Positions 46,688 through 60,400 of a stretch of 64,000 nucleotides of DNA are shown here, one piece after another. The notes under the pieces were generated by a model. The model saw only the letters and a list, made by a program, of their open reading frames with translations, was not told the DNA's origin and made no database searches. This stretch comes from Lantana camara (taxonomy: Eukaryota; Streptophyta; Magnoliopsida; Lamiales; Verbenaceae). The stretch's first letter is position 1. Each line of letters starts with the position of its first letter. Both the position numbers and the translations under genes were made by a program. The stretch covers positions 59,811,501 to 59,875,500 of the forward strand of contig CM074863.1 of assembly GCA_037501455.1 (NCBI GenBank), in the 5' to 3' direction.

Positions 46688-49048
46688 TGTAACACCCCAA
46701 ACGGAGGATGCCACATCCCCCGCACTATGACCCAGACCCAGAACATGAAATGGAAATCCATGCCCGAATCCGAATCAGAGCGAACGGGAGACCAACTCAC
46801 ACACTAGGCTAGGCGGATCTAACTTGACAAAAACTCAGAGTGCGGAAGCAATTAAAACCAACAACAATAGATAGCGGAAGCATTTAAAACAAAACATGCA
46901 AAGCAGGTGACGGGTTCAACTAGCATAGATACCTAATCCCGAATATCGACATACATAATCCAACATAATAAACAACATAAATATCATCAATATCTAGTAA
47001 CAACCAAATACTATCTTACTAACCCCACACGGGTTGAAGTCTAAATAGAATATAAACATAATCTGTAAATGTGAAACATAAATACATAAAATAAGTAGAG
47101 TATGCGACAAATGCATCCTAACACCTACTAGACTGACAAGTGTGACTCAGAAGACTCACTTCCGCCTAGCTCAAGCCAAAAGAACCTGCAACTAAAAGAT
47201 AAAATGAGGTGTCAGTCAACTGACTGAGTGAGGGGGGCTAACGCACACCCACAATATATATATAGAGCACAGCACATATCATAAGGGTGGACTCATGAAC
47301 CGGGATTAGGGTTTTGCACGCTAAAACAGTTGAAATACCCAAAATAGTATAAGTTTGGAAAACCATTTAGAGAAGCCTATCCCGTTTCACAAATCCCATA
47401 TATTCATAACATATACCCGGCGAGTACGGGCTTCCAACCTTTACTCCTCATAACTGAACAGAACATAAAGCAGAATCAATCCATCCTCTACTCCAATGAT
47501 GGAAGAGCCACGCGTTGGCCCTAACCATCAATAACATACATACAAACCCTCAAGGGGTAGCGAACCCACAAGAGTCCTCCCCGGCTGTACACCGAAGGCT
47601 CAAGATATCACGCCTCCCTCATCGCCCTAAGGTCGTGCAATGATGTCTCAAATGGAACTAGCACAGTGGCTTATCCGACGGCCCTATGCCGTGCCGGTCT
47701 CCACTCGTACCAGCTCCTGGATCCACATAACATAACATACATACATATGCCAATATTTCATGGCAACTCGCTACAGAATCATAATATATTAGAGTTTTCC
47801 AAAATAGCTTACATATGCCTTAATACTTAATTTTTCTTCAAAACCAAGGATGGTCCACAAGGTCATAATCATATCATATCCAACACATATCTAATCATAC
47901 ATAGTATATAACCGCATGCAAGGATTGAAATCATCATTTTAAGGCCATAGGTCGCTTAACTATACAAAATCCTAAACCTCACCTCGTGAAAGTAGAGTCT
48001 GAGAGTGTGAAGGGCCAAACACTCTAAACCTCGGGCCCACCGGCACCACCAAACTCTGTGACAAGACATACAGAAGCCCAGACTTAGACTCTATATATGA
48101 ACTAAACAAGACGCACGGCGTTGCTCAACATGATCGTGGTTATGCATAAGTGTTCATGTTGTGCTTGGATAAGGTGTCGTGGTCATTCAAGGCATATCAA
48201 TGCTCAATAAGGTCATATTTACAAGCAACCATCACGTAATTCCATATCCAAAGATGCACAATCAATTTAGGAAGTCAATGTATTCACAAAATGCATATTA
48301 AATCATCCAATGTCACAGGGTTCAATTATAATATTAGAATTAAGCATCAAGTTCATGTCGAGTTATAAAGTGCATAAGTAAGAGCAACTTGATCGTATAA
48401 ACATACAAAGTTGTTGTGCGTAGATGGCATGCTTGATACAAATAAAGAGTACATTTAATTCACTTAAGATCATACTTTACAACTTCACAACATGTTTGGT
48501 TCACAAGCTCAAATCACATTCGTAGTTTCATAAATATTACACTTACATCCCCTAAGTTATTTATAAAAGTTTAGAATTATTACACATACATCCCCTTAGT
48601 TGATTACTAAGCATAATTGTTCGTTCTTCTAAAATATCATTCAAGTTCATTTAGTCACATAAAAGATTAGTTTCTAGATATTACACTAACACCCCTTCGT
48701 ACTTAACAAATAGCGTAAACTCATCACATCGGGATTCAAATTGTAAATCGAAACATTCATACATATCACAATCCATTCAACACATGTTTTCATATACGAT
48801 TGGAATACATCTCGATCAACAAACCAACAATAACCAATTTATTTGCGCTTAAAACAATTAATTCAAATAATCACAATTAGGCAAAATAATTCATAATAAA
48901 TAGATCGAGTGTCCGATTAACGAACGGAAGGTGGCGTTGAACTCACCACAACGAGACGAACATTCTGACCAAACGCCGCCGGAACGCCACCACTGTAGCT
49001 GCCGGAATTTGGCCGGACCGCCGCCGGGCCGCCGCCGAAGGTCGCCGG
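46688..49048 (-). mobile_element. Element A outer 5' LTR, 3' part
   Basis: Repeat of 36523-38883, again followed at its far end by LTR-B (49049), so the LTR-B insertion is in the same site in every LTR-A. Confidence 0.88.
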
Positions 49049-51832
49049 TGTAACACCCCAAACGGAGAAGTGCCACATCCCCCGCACTATGACCCAGACC
49101 CGAAGCATGAAATGAAAGTCCATGCCCGAATCCGAATCAGAGCGAACGGGAGACCAACTCACACACTAGGCTAGGCGGATCTAACTTGACCAAAACTCAG
49201 AGCGCAGAAGCAATTAAAACCAACATCACTAGATAGCGGAAGCATTTGAAACAAAACATACAAAGCAGGTGACGGGTTCAACTAGCATAGATACCTAATC
49301 CCGAATAACAGATCAACAAACATAACAAGTGACGGGTTCAACTAGCATAAATCCCTAGTCCCGAATATCAACATAAAGTAATAATCATCAAGTGCCACAA
49401 GGGCCGAATGAGAGTGCCACGCAGGGCTACCGAATAGTAAAGTATAATCTCAAGTCTACAAGTCAAAGCATAAATAAAGTGTATGAAAAGACAAATGCAA
49501 ATAGAAAGACTAGACCGACGAAGTGCAACTCAAAGGACTCACTTCCGCCTAGCAAACGCCCACAATCCTGCAACTAAAAGTGTAAATGAGGGGTCAGTCA
49601 ACTTGACCGAGTGAGGGGGCTAACGCACACCCACAATATATATATAAGGAGCATAGCACAGAATAAAAGGATGGACTCATGAACCGGGGATAGGTGTTAC
49701 ATACCAAAACGTTTTGAAAGAACCCGAATAAGATATAGATATAAGTTTGGAAATCATTTTCCAGAAAGACTCTATCCCGATTCATAATTCCATAACATAA
49801 CATAATCAACTGGTCGGCGAGTACGAGCTTCCAACCTCAACTCCTCATAACATAAATCAAAATCAATCCAACCTCTACACCAATGATGGAGGAGATGTAC
49901 CGTCCCCATACCATCGAGAATAAACCGTCTAAAATAGACTCACCCTCAAGGGGTTGCGAACCCACAAGAGTCCTCCCCGGCCTTAGCCGAAGGCTCAAGA
50001 TACCATGCCTCCCTCATCACCCTAAGGTCGCACAATGATATCTCAAATGGAACTACGCAAAGGATAAATGCCCCGACGGCCCTAACCGTCCCGGGGGTAC
50101 CCATTCCGCAGCTCACCAGGATCGATCCACACACAGATCACAACGGATCACAACATAACAGATCACGACGGATCACATATACCAACTTTCATGGCAATCT
50201 CGCTAAATAATCATAACATAACTTAACTTTCCGAAACAGCTTACATATGCTTTCATATCTAATTTTCCAAAACAGAGTTGTTTCACAAGGTCATAAACAT
50301 ATCATATCCAACACATACGTATATAATAGATATACTCGCATGCAGGGGTTGAAATCAGCATATTAAGGTCATAGGTCGCATAACTATACAAAATCCTAAA
50401 CCTCACCTCGTAATAGTAGAGTCTGAGAGTGTGAAGGGCCAAACACTCTAAACCTCGGGCCCACCGGCACCACCAAACTCTGTGACAAGACATACAGAAG
50501 CCCAGACTTAGACTCTATATGAACCAAACAAGACGCACGGCGTTGCTCAACATGATCGTGGTTATGCATAAGTGTCCATGTTGTGCTTGGATGAGGTGTA
50601 GTGGTCATTCAAGGTGTATCAATGCTCAACAAGGCCATATTTACAAGCAGCAATTCTAAATATAAGTATAAGAGTAATTCAAAGATTGGACAGCGTTTAA
50701 TGTTCCAAACATGAATAAAAATCATGTTATATCAAATAAATTCATACTTAGACAAATACAGTTAATGTATTACGTAGAAAAAGCTTATAAATCAATTAAC
50801 GTTTAGCATAATTAGAACTTAACATATACTTCAATTACAACAACACACATACTCACACGATTACAGAAATTGATGTACCAAATCTATTTACCTATTAAAC
50901 TCACTTAATTACTTAGGTCATGTAGGTATATATATATATAACTGTATTCGTGTACACACACATCCAATTCATTTATTATGACAAAATATTGCTAAGACAA
51001 TTTCTAAATACATCATTACTTGTTTATTCATGCGCTGTAAGGTAGAATTAGTCAGTACTTCAAAACATATGACTCAATTCATTAATAACAATGTATATAT
51101 ATGAAGAGAAGACATTAAAATTACAATTCAGTTAATAAAACAAGCTTAAACTTAATTTAATTAAGTTTACAAGAATTCATTCCAAATTGAATATGAATTC
51201 CCAAAGGTCATTATTTAATTATGTAGTTGTAGCATATATCTATACACCTATAATACAATGCACGTATCAGAAGCACAATTAACAAACTTAGAACAACTCA
51301 CACATTCATCATCAATATTGAAAGGTCAATTTGTATTTTAAAGTTTCTGATGAACTCGATCACTCCAGTTATAACATATTAATATTATTATTACACTTTC
51401 ATAACAACTAGGTATAAAGATCAGATTACACAATTACATCCTCATAATTACAATTTTAACAATAATTCAATTTTTTTAACTGTAACTAATTCAATTTAGT
51501 GAGGTCATATATTGTAATACACAAATGTATGATTCAAAACATGAACACCATCTTACAAAATTTCACATAGCAGATTTCTAATAAAACATCCCAACTTCAC
51601 AGTTTATCAAGTAGAAGGATGCATACACGAAATATATGACTCTCGATTTGCAGCTAAACATCACCCATTAAACTAGGATTCATTATAAAATATATTCCAT
51701 CATAAATTTTCAGATTAGAATGCAGATTTCCTCATAACAACACGATTTATTAAATTGAAATTTCAATTCTCGGTTTATAAAAGAATAATTATACTACTAC
51801 ACTATCCACAAGTGATTCTATAAACAAAATTG
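49049..51832 (-). mobile_element. LTR-B, truncated second copy
   Basis: Repeat of 38884-41667; the match stops at 51832 where CRM-like LTR sequence starts. About 1.3 kb with promoter and U3 are missing. Confidence 0.85.
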
Positions 51833-52409
51833 TCTTAGTGATAGAATTTTAAGCCCAAATTGTGTTAAGTTTATTGTAATTTGGCCCTGAACTATTATAT
51901 TATACTTTGGGCCATCTTTTTATTTATTTTGCATGCATTTAGATTAGGTTAAGCCCATTTTATTCAGCCTACAAGAAAAGTGACGGGATTAGCTTGTCTC
52001 TTTGAATTATGAATTGTCTCTTAGAATTCCCATGCATGCATCTTTATATTCCAGCCTTGTAGTTCGAAATATTCAGTCAAAAAATGAATGAATTGTGATT
52101 CAAGTGAGTTATACTCACAAGTTCATAGTTGAACGACACCGGAGTTTCAAACCTCCACCGGATAATGTCATTTCCCGACTCATTATAGTCGACGGGGTGC
52201 ATTACTTATCAAATCTAATAGTGTTGGTTCCTTGCTCATTATAGCAAACAGGTCACACTCCTATAATTCAAATCTGATAGTGTTGGTTCCTTGCTCATTA
52301 TAGCAAACGGGTCACACTCCTCTATTTTAACCTTGAAGTGGACGATCGAAAATCAAGAACTCCAAGTATTGATATAGGGTTTCACGGCAAGTACGTGGAG
52401 TTCGTATCA
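51831..52409 (+). mobile_element. CRM-like LTR fragment, inverted relative to copy 1
   Basis: Plus-strand match to the CRM LTR at 25723-26243, ending exactly at the LTR terminus CGTATCA; the first roughly 200 bp (coding part) are absent. A stretch of about 58 bp (GTGTTGGTTCCTTGCTCATT...) is present twice here, at about 52216-52320, and once in copy 1. The right flank is E gag at a position 187 bp upstream, in gag sense, of the insertion point in copy 1, so it is a different insertion. Confidence 0.8.
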
Positions 52410-53111
52410 CCTTCTTAGTAGCCTTCACCCAGGTGCTCGTGTTGACTGCCTCAATCGTTGTCTGAATATCCGGTCTAAGGCCTTGAACAAACTGCATCGC
52501 CTTATGGAAATCGTCACTCGCTATATTAGGAGCATAGCGGGACAATCTCTCAAACTCGGCGATATACTCTGAAACCGACCTGCTTCCTTGCTTAAGCTCT
52601 GTAAATTCCTTCAATCTTCGGGTGCGAGAAGATAGAGGAATAAATTTGTTTCTAAACTCTCTGACGAAAACTTCCCAATTCACTTCCTCACCTACAGCCT
52701 CTAACACAATCCGGGCACTCTCCCACCAAGAGTATGCCTCGGCCTGAATCAACGAAATGGTACATCGGGCCTTCTCCTGGGACTCACACGGAATAAGCTC
52801 CCATATCCTCTCGATTTCCTTCAACCACTACTCCGCCTGAATATCATTCCTTTATAGAACTTGGGAGGATGCTGGTTCTGGAACTCCCAGAAAATCACTG
52901 AAATCTAGCCCCCCGGCTGTGGTCGTGGAACTGGTGGTGCTGCAGGAACATAATCCCAGACCCTCTGATCAATAAGAACCACCACTGCATTCATAAAGTC
53001 CTGTGGCTGAGCCTAAGGAGGTGGAGGAGGAGGTGGCGATCTCTCACGGCGATGATGACGACGATGTCAATGTCCCGGAGAACGATCACGATGACGTCTA
53101 TCGCGAGCCAT
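52410..53111 (-). pseudogene. Element E gag, copy 2
   Basis: Repeat of 26637-27338 at an offset of 25,773, with the same early stops and frameshift. The open gag-domain part (165 codons from 52824) runs into the CRM LTR and stops at 52327. Confidence 0.82.
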
Positions 53112-53145
53112 CCTGAAATCAAGTCACTATTATGCATGTTCGATT

Positions 53146-55986
53146 TGTGACACCCCGACTTTCAGACCGTACAGGTATGACGTATGTGCGCGATTTATAT
53201 TATTTAAATTCATATTCTTTATTCTTTTAATTCTTATTTTAAATATTTCTTATGAATTCTATATGATTATGAATGCTAATTGTTAAGATTTGATTCGTTG
53301 ATGCTTGATTTGATTTCGGAATTCCTCGTGGTTTGAATATGTTGGAGAATTACGTGTTATGAACTTGGATTATGCTCGTTATCTGTTTTCGGATTTATTT
53401 GTTGAGCTTTTGAATTAATTGTTCGTTCGGAACCTAAAGGAGGTTAAAACGCTTTTAGCGCACCTTCGGTTCCAATGTGTGTATTTTGAGCTCGGGAATT
53501 CGGATTCGAATCCCGTCACCACCGTTGAACTCGTTTCGATGATTCGGGTTCGATGGACTAAACCTCATAACCTTTTAAGCTCATTTGGTAATCCGAAATC
53601 CGACCGGAAACTTACCTCGCTCTTATATGACTACCTTTCACCTATTTGCACTTTGGTCCCTCAACTCTTGACATACTACCTTCAACCTTGGCCCCACACT
53701 CCACCAAAACTCAGCATATCTATCTCTCTCCCTCTCATTATCGGTACAAGCAAGGAAAAAGGAGAGAAAGTGCAGCAACCTTGGAGCTTAAACCCTTGAA
53801 CCCATCACTATTCACCTTAGGAGATTTTGAGCTCTAATCTCCATTTTCTTCCAATTTCTTCAAGGGGTAACTTAGTATTTGATATGTACATGAATATATG
53901 GTCATTTTGAGCTATTAAATCCATGCTTTGGACTAGGTTTGATATAGTTATGGTGCATAACATGATTATTGAGGGTTTGATGATCTTCCTTGTTTCTTGG
54001 ACTTAAGCTTTGATTTGAAGATATGTATATGATCCCATATGACTCTAATATGCTTGTATGATCTCCTTGGTTACTATGGTTGAGCATGGTGGAAGATACC
54101 ATTAGTGAAATTCAAATTTTGGATTGGATGAACTTGAGATATGTGATGATTCTTGACCTTTTATGATGATTGGGTGATTATATGTTGAATAGGAAGTGAT
54201 TTGCTATGATTTACTTGAGTTGTGTGGTTTGGAATGGTTGCATGTTGTTGCTGCGTGCTTGCCCTGCTCCCTCCCCTGTTTTTTCCCGCAGAGTTACTGT
54301 TGCTGCTGTTATTTTTTTTTCGAAGACGAAGGGCCAACACGGCCGTGTCAGCTTTGTGCATGTTTTGGACACGGCCGTGTCAGCCTCTCGACTTGGAGCA
54401 ATTTATTTTTATAAAACCGGACACGGCCGTGTCCATTTTGAACTAAAACCCAACACGGCCGTGTCATTTGAAAATATGGCGGCGGCAATTGCTCGTTTTA
54501 TTGCTTCGGTGTTTTTCTTTGCGATTTCTTTCTTCGTTTATGACGTGTATGCAATGTTAGCTGGTTATATTACGCGTTATGTGCTTTGTTTTGAACTTAT
54601 GACTTTATTTTCTATGAATTGTGTGAATATGATTTGGTAGGTTTTATTTGACGTGTTATGCATTTCATTTACATTCTTTGCATTCATAAGCATTGCCGAG
54701 CGTCTATTTGGTTCATATTTGAGTCTAAGTCTCGGGTCTTGCTTTCTTTTGTGTTTCAGAGCCTCTTCCGGTCGCGCAAGAGCCCGAAGCTTAGGTGGTC
54801 GGTTGTCGTTTCGATCCTATCTTTTGTCTCCTTTTTGTTAAGGTGAGGTTAGGAATTAGTAGCTAAATACCCTATGGCTTATAATATGATGAATTTTTCC
54901 CTTGAATGTGGATATGGTACATATATCTAGATACGAGTGCTTAATTTACGTTTATGATTTTATGGAATAACTTTGGGCTCTTGGAAACGATATATGTACG
55001 AGTATATATAAGCTTGATTTTAAAGCTCTTTTAGTATGTTTTGTTATGTTGAGCGAGTGTGCCCTGAAAGATGGGATTTTTGGTTTGAATTGGTTTGTGG
55101 GCCCTGGAGACGTGGGTAAGGAAGGCCCGGGGCGATCACGGGGTCGCCGGGTTTAACCCCTGTGCACGTTCTCATTTGAGATATTCACGTGCGACCCTGG
55201 GAGGTTGGGAAGGCGTGGTATCTTGAGCCTTCGGTGGATAACCGGAGAAGGCATAACGTGGGTTAGCTACCCCGTATGTTTTTGGTATTGTAGGTGCTAG
55301 GGTTTGATTCCCGACACACCATGGATGTAAGGGTGGATTTATGATTTGATATTTATGTTTAGAGGAGTAAGGGATAGTCCGTTCTCGCCGGGCTTTTATT
55401 TATGTTTTGACCGATGGATTATGAATCGAGATAGATGCTTTTCTTACTATATGTTAATTTCGGGAAATGGTTTTGGTGTGCAAAACTCTAGGCTTGATTC
55501 ATGACTATCACTTTTGATTTGTGCTGTGCTCTATACGTATTTAAAGTGTGGGTGTGTTAAGCCCCTCACTCAGTCGAGTTGTGAGACTGACCCTCTTCTT
55601 TCCCTTTCAGGTGTGTCGAGCTAGGCGGGGAAGTGCATCGAGTCGAGTCGTACTTAGCCGTTTAGGTCGAGTAGCATTGCATCTCTTTTGTTTTAGCATC
55701 TTGTATGAAATATAACCTTGGCACTTGAATTCTTATATCTATTTTGGGCTGATAAGCCATGGTATATATATTGTTACTTTTGATGAGCTCGTTTGGATCC
55801 TGTTTATTGCTTCCGCATATTTGATTTGTGTTTGTGCGCTCTGGTGTTGTTTAGCCCCGCTTAGCCTAGTGGGTGAGTGTAGGTCACCGTTCGCTTAGAC
55901 TCGGGCACATGTATGGAAATCCATTTCGTATTTGGGTTCGGGTTTAAGTGCGGGGGATGTGGTGGCCCACCGCTCCGGGCGTCACA
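53146..55986 (+). mobile_element. Element C 5' LTR, copy 2
   Basis: Repeat of 27373-30213 with few substitutions. Palindromes lie at 54337-54464 and the donor-like site at 54843. Against the 3' LTR start at 60610-61044 I count about nine differences in 435 bp, more than the roughly three separating the two 5' LTR copies over the same stretch. Confidence 0.9.
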
Positions 55987-55995
55987 TCCTTAAAG

Positions 55996-56007
55996 TGGTA
56001 TCAGAGC
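55996..56007 (+). other. Element C primer-binding site, copy 2
   Basis: TGGTATCAGAGC nine bases after the LTR end. Confidence 0.9.
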
Positions 56008-56184
56008 TCTCGGTTACAAAACCGGAACTCTTGAGTCGAGTCTGGTGAGTCTAGGTCGTTCGGCTTAGGACAACGTGGTTATATGCATTTATATGATTAT
56101 TTGTTTACCTTCTTGTTAATAGTGCACATGAACATGCACTAACCTCCACGCATATGAATTGGAATCTCTTGTTTTGTAGAGAAC

Positions 56185-57458
56185 ATGCCTCCCCGAAGAC
56201 ACCATTGCCGAGATAGATCTCCGGAACATCGTCATCACCGAGATCATTCTCCACAACATGAAAACAACAATCCACCACCCCCACCTCAAATGGATCCCGG
56301 AAACTTTATGGAAAGATTGGCCGTATTTTTGGAACAAAGGGCTCAGGAAAGGAATAATGCACCTCCGGCCCGGAATCATGGAGGGAATGCTATCACCGCT
56401 CTTCTTCGGGAATTTAAAAATCAGAATCCACCGGTTTTCATTGGTGGGAATGATGTGCAGGTAGAGGAGTGGTTAATCCAGACAAATAGGGTATGGCGCC
56501 TCATTCCTTGTGACCCGATGGACAAGCTACAGTGCATTCTTACCATGATACAGGGATAAGCCTACAGTTGGTGGACTAGCACTCAGATTAAGTTGGAAGC
56601 TTCCGGGGAAGAGATTACATGGGACATCTTTGAACAGGAATTCAAGAACAAATATATCCCTAAGGCTACGAGAAACCGAAGGTTGAGAGAATTTATGGAT
56701 TTGAAACAAGGGAGTATGTCTGTTACTGATTATATCAACGAGTTTGAGAGACTCTCCTGTTATGCCCCTAATATCGCTAATGATGATGAAGCGAAGGCCT
56801 CTCAGTTTCTCCAAGGACTACGGGAGGATATGAAAGATGCTTTGGAAGCAGCCAACACTAGCACGTGGGCGAAAGTAGTTGATAAGGCGCTCAGGGTCGA
56901 AGAGAGAGTGGTTTTGAGGAGGAGGACTTCACATTCAGGGCAAGGGTCCAGTTCAGGGACTATGAATAAATTTGGAAAGAGGCCAGCCTTTCAAACTTTT
57001 CAACAGGCTAAGCCTCAGAACAAATCATTCAGACCAGTGGGACCAATTCAAGCCAAGCAACCTTTAGCACTTCCAGCACCACCTAAAGTGCAATGTACCT
57101 ATTGCAAAGGTCATCACCATGTGGATAACTGCTTCAGACTCCATAAAAGATGTTTCATTTGTGGAGCACCGGATCATATGATGAACACGTGTCCGAAGAA
57201 GAAAGACAATCCGAGGCCTGCAATTCCAGCGAGGGCATATGCGTTGGGAGCTGAGGAGGAGCAAGCTGTAGATGTCGACCCAAATGCGGTGATCGAAGGT
57301 ACTATAAGCATCCATGGCACTACATTACATGCATTATTCGATCCCGGGGCTACTCATTCATTTATTTCCCGGGATATTGCTGCTTCTATGTGCTTGCCTG
57401 TTTCTTTATGTGCGCATGACTACGTGGTTAGTTCCCCTCTTGGTGGTAGCTTAGTATC
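56185..57458 (+). pseudogene. Element C gag and protease start, copy 2
   Basis: As copy 1: ATG at 56185, TAA stop at 56557-56559, gag domain, two CCHC knuckles (57094-57132, 57151-57192), protease FDPGATHSFIS and the same break after GGSL. One extra change (Thr to Ile just before the stop) separates the copies. Confidence 0.85.
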
Positions 57459-60400
57459 TTGCATGATGTTATTTTGGGGATGGATTGGTTGTATGAGTAT
57501 GGGGCTCAGATGGATTGTCGGGAGAAGAAAGTTTCCTTTGGTTCAGTGGTGTTTAAGGGCGAGAAGGTTAAGTCAAGCCCGTTTATTTCTTTCATGGAGG
57601 CTAGTAAACTGGTCCGGGACGGAACAACAGGTTTTGTGGCCTATCTTTTGAATAGACCGAAGGATCAGGCCAAACTTGAAGAGACGGAGGTCGTACGAGA
57701 GTATATCGATGTTTTCCCTGAGACTTTGGGTTCTCTTCCGCCTGATAGGGACATCAAGTTCGTAATTGACCTTTATCCCGGAGCAGAGCCTTTCTCGAAG
57801 ACTCCCTACAGGATGGCTCCTGCAGAGTTGAAGGAGTTGAAGTTGTAGCTTGATGAACTGTTAGCTTGCGGGTACGTCCGTCCGAGCACTTCTCCGTGGG
57901 GTGCTCCCGTTCTATTTGTAAAGAAGAAGGATGGAACGTTACGGATGTGTATAGATTACCGTGAGCTGAATCGGATGACCGTGAAGAATAAGTATCCATT
58001 GCCTCATATCGAGGAGCTATTTGATATTTTGCAAGGGTCTAAGGTTTATTCTAAGTTGGATTTGAGGCAAGGTTATTATCAGCTGCGGATAAGGGAGGAG
58101 GATATCCCTAAGACTGGATTCAACACTCGCTATGGGCACTTTGAATTCGTTGTGATGCCTTTCGGGTTAACTAATGCTCCAGCCGTGTTCATGGATATGA
58201 TGCACCGAGTGTTCAGGCAATTCCTTGACAAGTTTGTGGTAATTTTTATAGACGACATTCTGGTGTATTCTAAGTCGGTTGAAGAGCATGTTCAGCATCT
58301 CCGGATTGTTTTGGAAACCCTAAGGGAGCATAAGTTGTATGCCAAGTTCGGCAAATGCGAGTTTTGGAGCGATTGGGTTATGTTTTTGGGTCATATCATC
58401 TCGGGTAATGGAATTGAGGTGGATCCGTCTAAGATTGAATCCGTGCTTCGTTGGGAGAGACCGAGGAATGTATCAGAAATTCGGAGTTTTCTTGGATTGG
58501 CCGGTTATTACAGAAGGTTTGTTAAATATTTTTCTAAGATTGCTGCTCCGTTGACTCAGCTGACTAAGAAAGAAGTGAAGTTTGAGTGGGATGATAAGTG
58601 TGAAGCAAGTTTTCAGACTTTGAAAGTGAAATTAACTTCAGCACCAGTTCTCACCCTACCCGAGGGCACCGAGGGTTATGCAGTTTACACGGATGCTTCT
58701 AAGGAAGGTCTGGGTTGTGTTTTAATGCAGCATGGTAGAGTGGTAGCTTATGCTTCGAGAAAATTGAAGGAGCATGAGAAGAATTACCCTACCCATGATT
58801 TGGAATTAGCGGCCGTTGTGTTTGCTTTGATGAAGTGGCGACACTATCTCTATGGTACAACGTTCGAGGTGTTTACGGATCACCAAAGCCTCAAGTATCT
58901 CTTTTCTCAGAAAGATCTGAATGTAAGACAGAGGTGTTGGATGGAGTTATTAGAGGATTATGATTGCAAGATTCAGTACCATCCGGGTAAAGCAAACGTG
59001 GTAGCCGATGCCTTGAGTAGAAAGGCGAGTGTGGTTAATTTGGAAGTAGGTTCTTCAAGTTCTGGTTCAGAGATTCTGGCTTCAGGGACTTGGTTGGATA
59101 ACCTCACAATTATACGAGATTTGAAACAGCAGTTATTGGAGGCTCCAGCCTTGGATGCCGAGATTCAGAAGTTGATAGCTCGTTCCAGAGATGATCCTAA
59201 TTCTAAGTTTGGGTTGGATGACTCAGGTTTGTTAAGGTTTGGATCGAGAGTTTGTGTTCCAACCGAGCTCAGGAGGCTAGTTTTAGAAGAAGCACATCGC
59301 TCGGGGTACTCGATTCATCCGGGAGGTACTAAGATGTATCGAGACTTGAAAGAGAAATTCTGGTGGAATGGCATGAAAAGGGACGTCGCGAACTTCGTGA
59401 AGCGATGTCTGACATGTCAAAAGGTGAAGGCAGAGCACCAGAAACCGGGAGGAACTCTCCAACCACTTCCTATTCCCGAGTGGAAGTGGGAGCAAGTGAC
59501 AATGGACTTTGTGTCCGGCTTGCCTAGAGTCAAAGGAGAGTTTAATGGAATTTGGGTGATTATCAACAGGTTGACTAAGTCTGCCCATTTTCTTAAGGTT
59601 CGGATGTCTGATAAGGTACCGAAACTAGCAGAGTTGTATGTGCGGGAAATTGTAAGATTACACGGAATTCCAGTCAGCATAGTTTCAGATCGAGATCCGA
59701 CGTTCACTTCGATCTTTTGGCAGAATCTTCAGAGATGTTTGGGTACCAAGCTCAAGTTCAGCACCGCTTCGCATCCTCAGACAGACGGTCAGTCGGAGAG
59801 GTTAATTCAGTATTTGGAGGACATGCTTAGGGCGTGTGCTTTGGATTTTCAAGACAAGTGGGACGAACATCTGGCTTTGGTCGAATTTGCGTATAATAAC
59901 AGCTATCAGAGTTCGATTGGAATGGCTCCTTATGAGGCTTTATATGGGAGGAAGTGCAGATCCCCTCTATTTTGGGATATAGAAGATTGGAGATGGACTG
60001 AGGAGCATAAACTCGAGAGAGCCGAACCTAAGGGAAATATTACTGCTACGATTGAGAAAGTTCATCAGATTAGGCAGAGAATGAAAGCGGCTCAGTCTCG
60101 TCAGAAGAATTACGCTGACAGAAGAAGAAGACCTTTACAGTTTGAGGTAGGAGATAAGGTCTTTCTAAAAGCATCTCCAAGGAAGGGATTCACTCGGATT
60201 GGTAAAGGTGGGAAACTCAGTCCCCGATATCTTGGTCCGTTTGAGATTTTAGAAAGAATTGGGGAAGCGGCGTATAGGTTGGATTTACCGCTGAATTTGA
60301 CCGGGATACACAACGTATTTCACATTTCTCAACTCCGTAAATATTATCCCGATGAGGCAACAATTCTCCCAGTTGAAGAGGTTCAGTTAGAGCTGGATTT

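Larger units (their letters stand above)
32653..51832 (-). repeat. Tandem array of element A, 10,165 bp unit
   Basis: 32653-41667 repeats at 42818-51832 with a constant offset of 10,165 and only scattered single-base differences. Each unit is LTR-A start, complete or partial LTR-B, LTR-A end, PBS, interior, PPT. Read on the minus strand this is LTR-interior-LTR-interior-LTR, as unequal recombination between the LTRs of one element would give. An assembly duplication would look the same. Confidence 0.88.
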
